DNA of 7,118 bases from CAG-307 sp964524125. Lineage in GTDB: Bacteria > Bacillota_I > Bacilli_A > Acholeplasmatales > Anaeroplasmataceae. The notes beneath the pieces are model-generated. The model was given only the letters and a program-made list of their open reading frames with translations. It did no database searches and was not told the DNA's origin. This document shows, piece by piece, positions 6,972-7,118 of this stretch. Location of the stretch: contig CAZGBY010000060.1 of NCBI GenBank assembly GCA_964524125.1, forward strand, positions 1 to 7,118. The letters are read 5' to 3'. A program made the translations under genes and the position numbers. Numbering within the stretch: position 1 is the first letter of the stretch; each line of letters starts with the position of its first letter.

Positions 6972-7000
6972 ATTATAACATTTTATAAAAAGTATGTCAA
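6972..7000 (-). promoter_or_regulatory. Consensus sigma-A (sigma-70) promoter of the six-gene operon
   Basis: On the - strand TTGACA (6995-7000) and TATAAT (6972-6977) are separated by exactly 17 bp (6978-6994), a perfect match to the consensus in both hexamers and in spacing. Transcription should start near 6965 (an A), leaving a leader of about 66 nt. There is no other promoter-like signal inside the operon that I could pick out, and the tight gene junctions fit one transcript from here to the terminator at 461-499. A promoter this strong would need tight repression, which matches the palindromes around it. Confidence 0.88.
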
Positions 7001-7007
7001 TTAGAAA

Positions 7008-7023
7008 GTTAGCTTTAACTAAC
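7008..7023. promoter_or_regulatory. Palindrome copy B: putative operator upstream of the -35
   Basis: GTTAGCTTTAACTAAC has the same perfect outer arms as copy A and differs from it only at two positions of the centre (CT instead of AA). It is centred about 50 bp upstream of the predicted start, 7 bp beyond the -35 hexamer. In that position a bound protein could either touch RNA polymerase as an activator or cooperate with copy A through a DNA loop. Confidence 0.62.
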
Positions 7024-7025
7024 AA

Positions 7026-7041
7026 GCTAGAATTAATTGAC
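7026..7041. promoter_or_regulatory. Palindrome copy C (degenerate): putative weaker operator
   Basis: GCTAGAATTAATTGAC matches copy A at 13 of 16 positions and starts exactly 18 bp after copy B, so the two could be bound side by side. The arms are not perfectly complementary, which would make it a weaker site. Its right end runs into a + strand TTGACA (7037-7042). Confidence 0.45.
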
Positions 7042-7118
7042 AAGTTAATTAATCAATTAAAGTAAATTTAAAATCTAATTTTTATAACGTTAAAAGTATC
7101 TGTCATACATTTGCAATC
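7042..7118. other. Upstream intergenic stretch with no assignable gene
   Basis: This AT-rich end of the control region contains a short inverted repeat TTAATT (7045-7050) / AATTAA (7055-7060) but no ATG-started frame on the + strand and no ribosome binding site. On the - strand one frame is open from the window edge to a TAA at 7068-7070 (16 codons), which could be the tail of an upstream gene, but it is far too short to judge. Confidence 0.4.

Noticed and set aside
7037..7068. Divergent + strand promoter from TTGACA at 7037-7042
   Set aside because: No convincing -10 hexamer at a usable distance and no + strand start codon before the window ends.
7068..7118. Possible C-terminal tail of an upstream - strand gene (16 codons then TAA)
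   Set aside because: Too short to tell from chance; a second - strand frame from the window edge also stops after a few codons. Left as a remark on the upstream region.

Overview
The window is very AT-rich (about a quarter G+C by eye), uses strong GGAGG-type ribosome binding sites and ends genes with both TAA and TGA. UGA is therefore a stop, which argues against Mycoplasma-type code 4. The best guess is a low-GC Gram-positive (clostridial, erysipelotrichial or related Bacilli-like gut lineage); Fusobacteriota cannot be excluded. No rRNA, tRNA, IS element, CRISPR array or phage gene is visible.

Layout: (1) 1-435, + strand: the 3' end of a gene whose product ends in a PD-(D/E)XK nuclease-like domain of the AAA-ATPase-like/PDDEXK_9 type. 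(2) 461-499: a strong stem-loop with U-tracts on both sides, a shared terminator for two converging genes. (3) 502-6899, - strand: a tightly packed six-gene operon read from right to left. Its order is a cysteine-rich YgbA ('nitrous oxide-stimulated promoter') family protein, a CydD-like ABC permease-ATPase, a CydC-like ABC permease-ATPase, a small ECF substrate-binding membrane protein (S component), an ECF transmembrane T component, and a tandem-NBD ECF ATPase. All five junctions overlap or leave a single base. (4) 6900-7118: the control region, with a perfect-consensus sigma-A promoter (TTGACA-17-TATAAT), a perfect 19-bp palindrome just after the predicted start of transcription, and three copies (two exact-arm, one degenerate) of a 16-bp palindrome placed on both sides of the promoter.

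How the genes may work together: the order 'two CydDC-like exporter halves, then ECF S, T, A' matches, as I recall it, the distal half (siaDEFGH) of the group A Streptococcus sia heme operon, where SiaFGH has been reported as an ECF-family heme importer. E. coli CydDC itself has been proposed to move heme or thiols across the membrane. The leading inference is a heme or porphyrin (alternatively thiol or cobalamin-like) trafficking unit: an ECF importer paired with an ABC exporter, headed by a YgbA-family protein whose relatives are linked to nitric oxide stress. The substrate is inferred from synteny and cannot be read from the sequence. The palindromes around the promoter suggest control by a dimeric regulator (TetR-like or similar) that is not encoded in the window.
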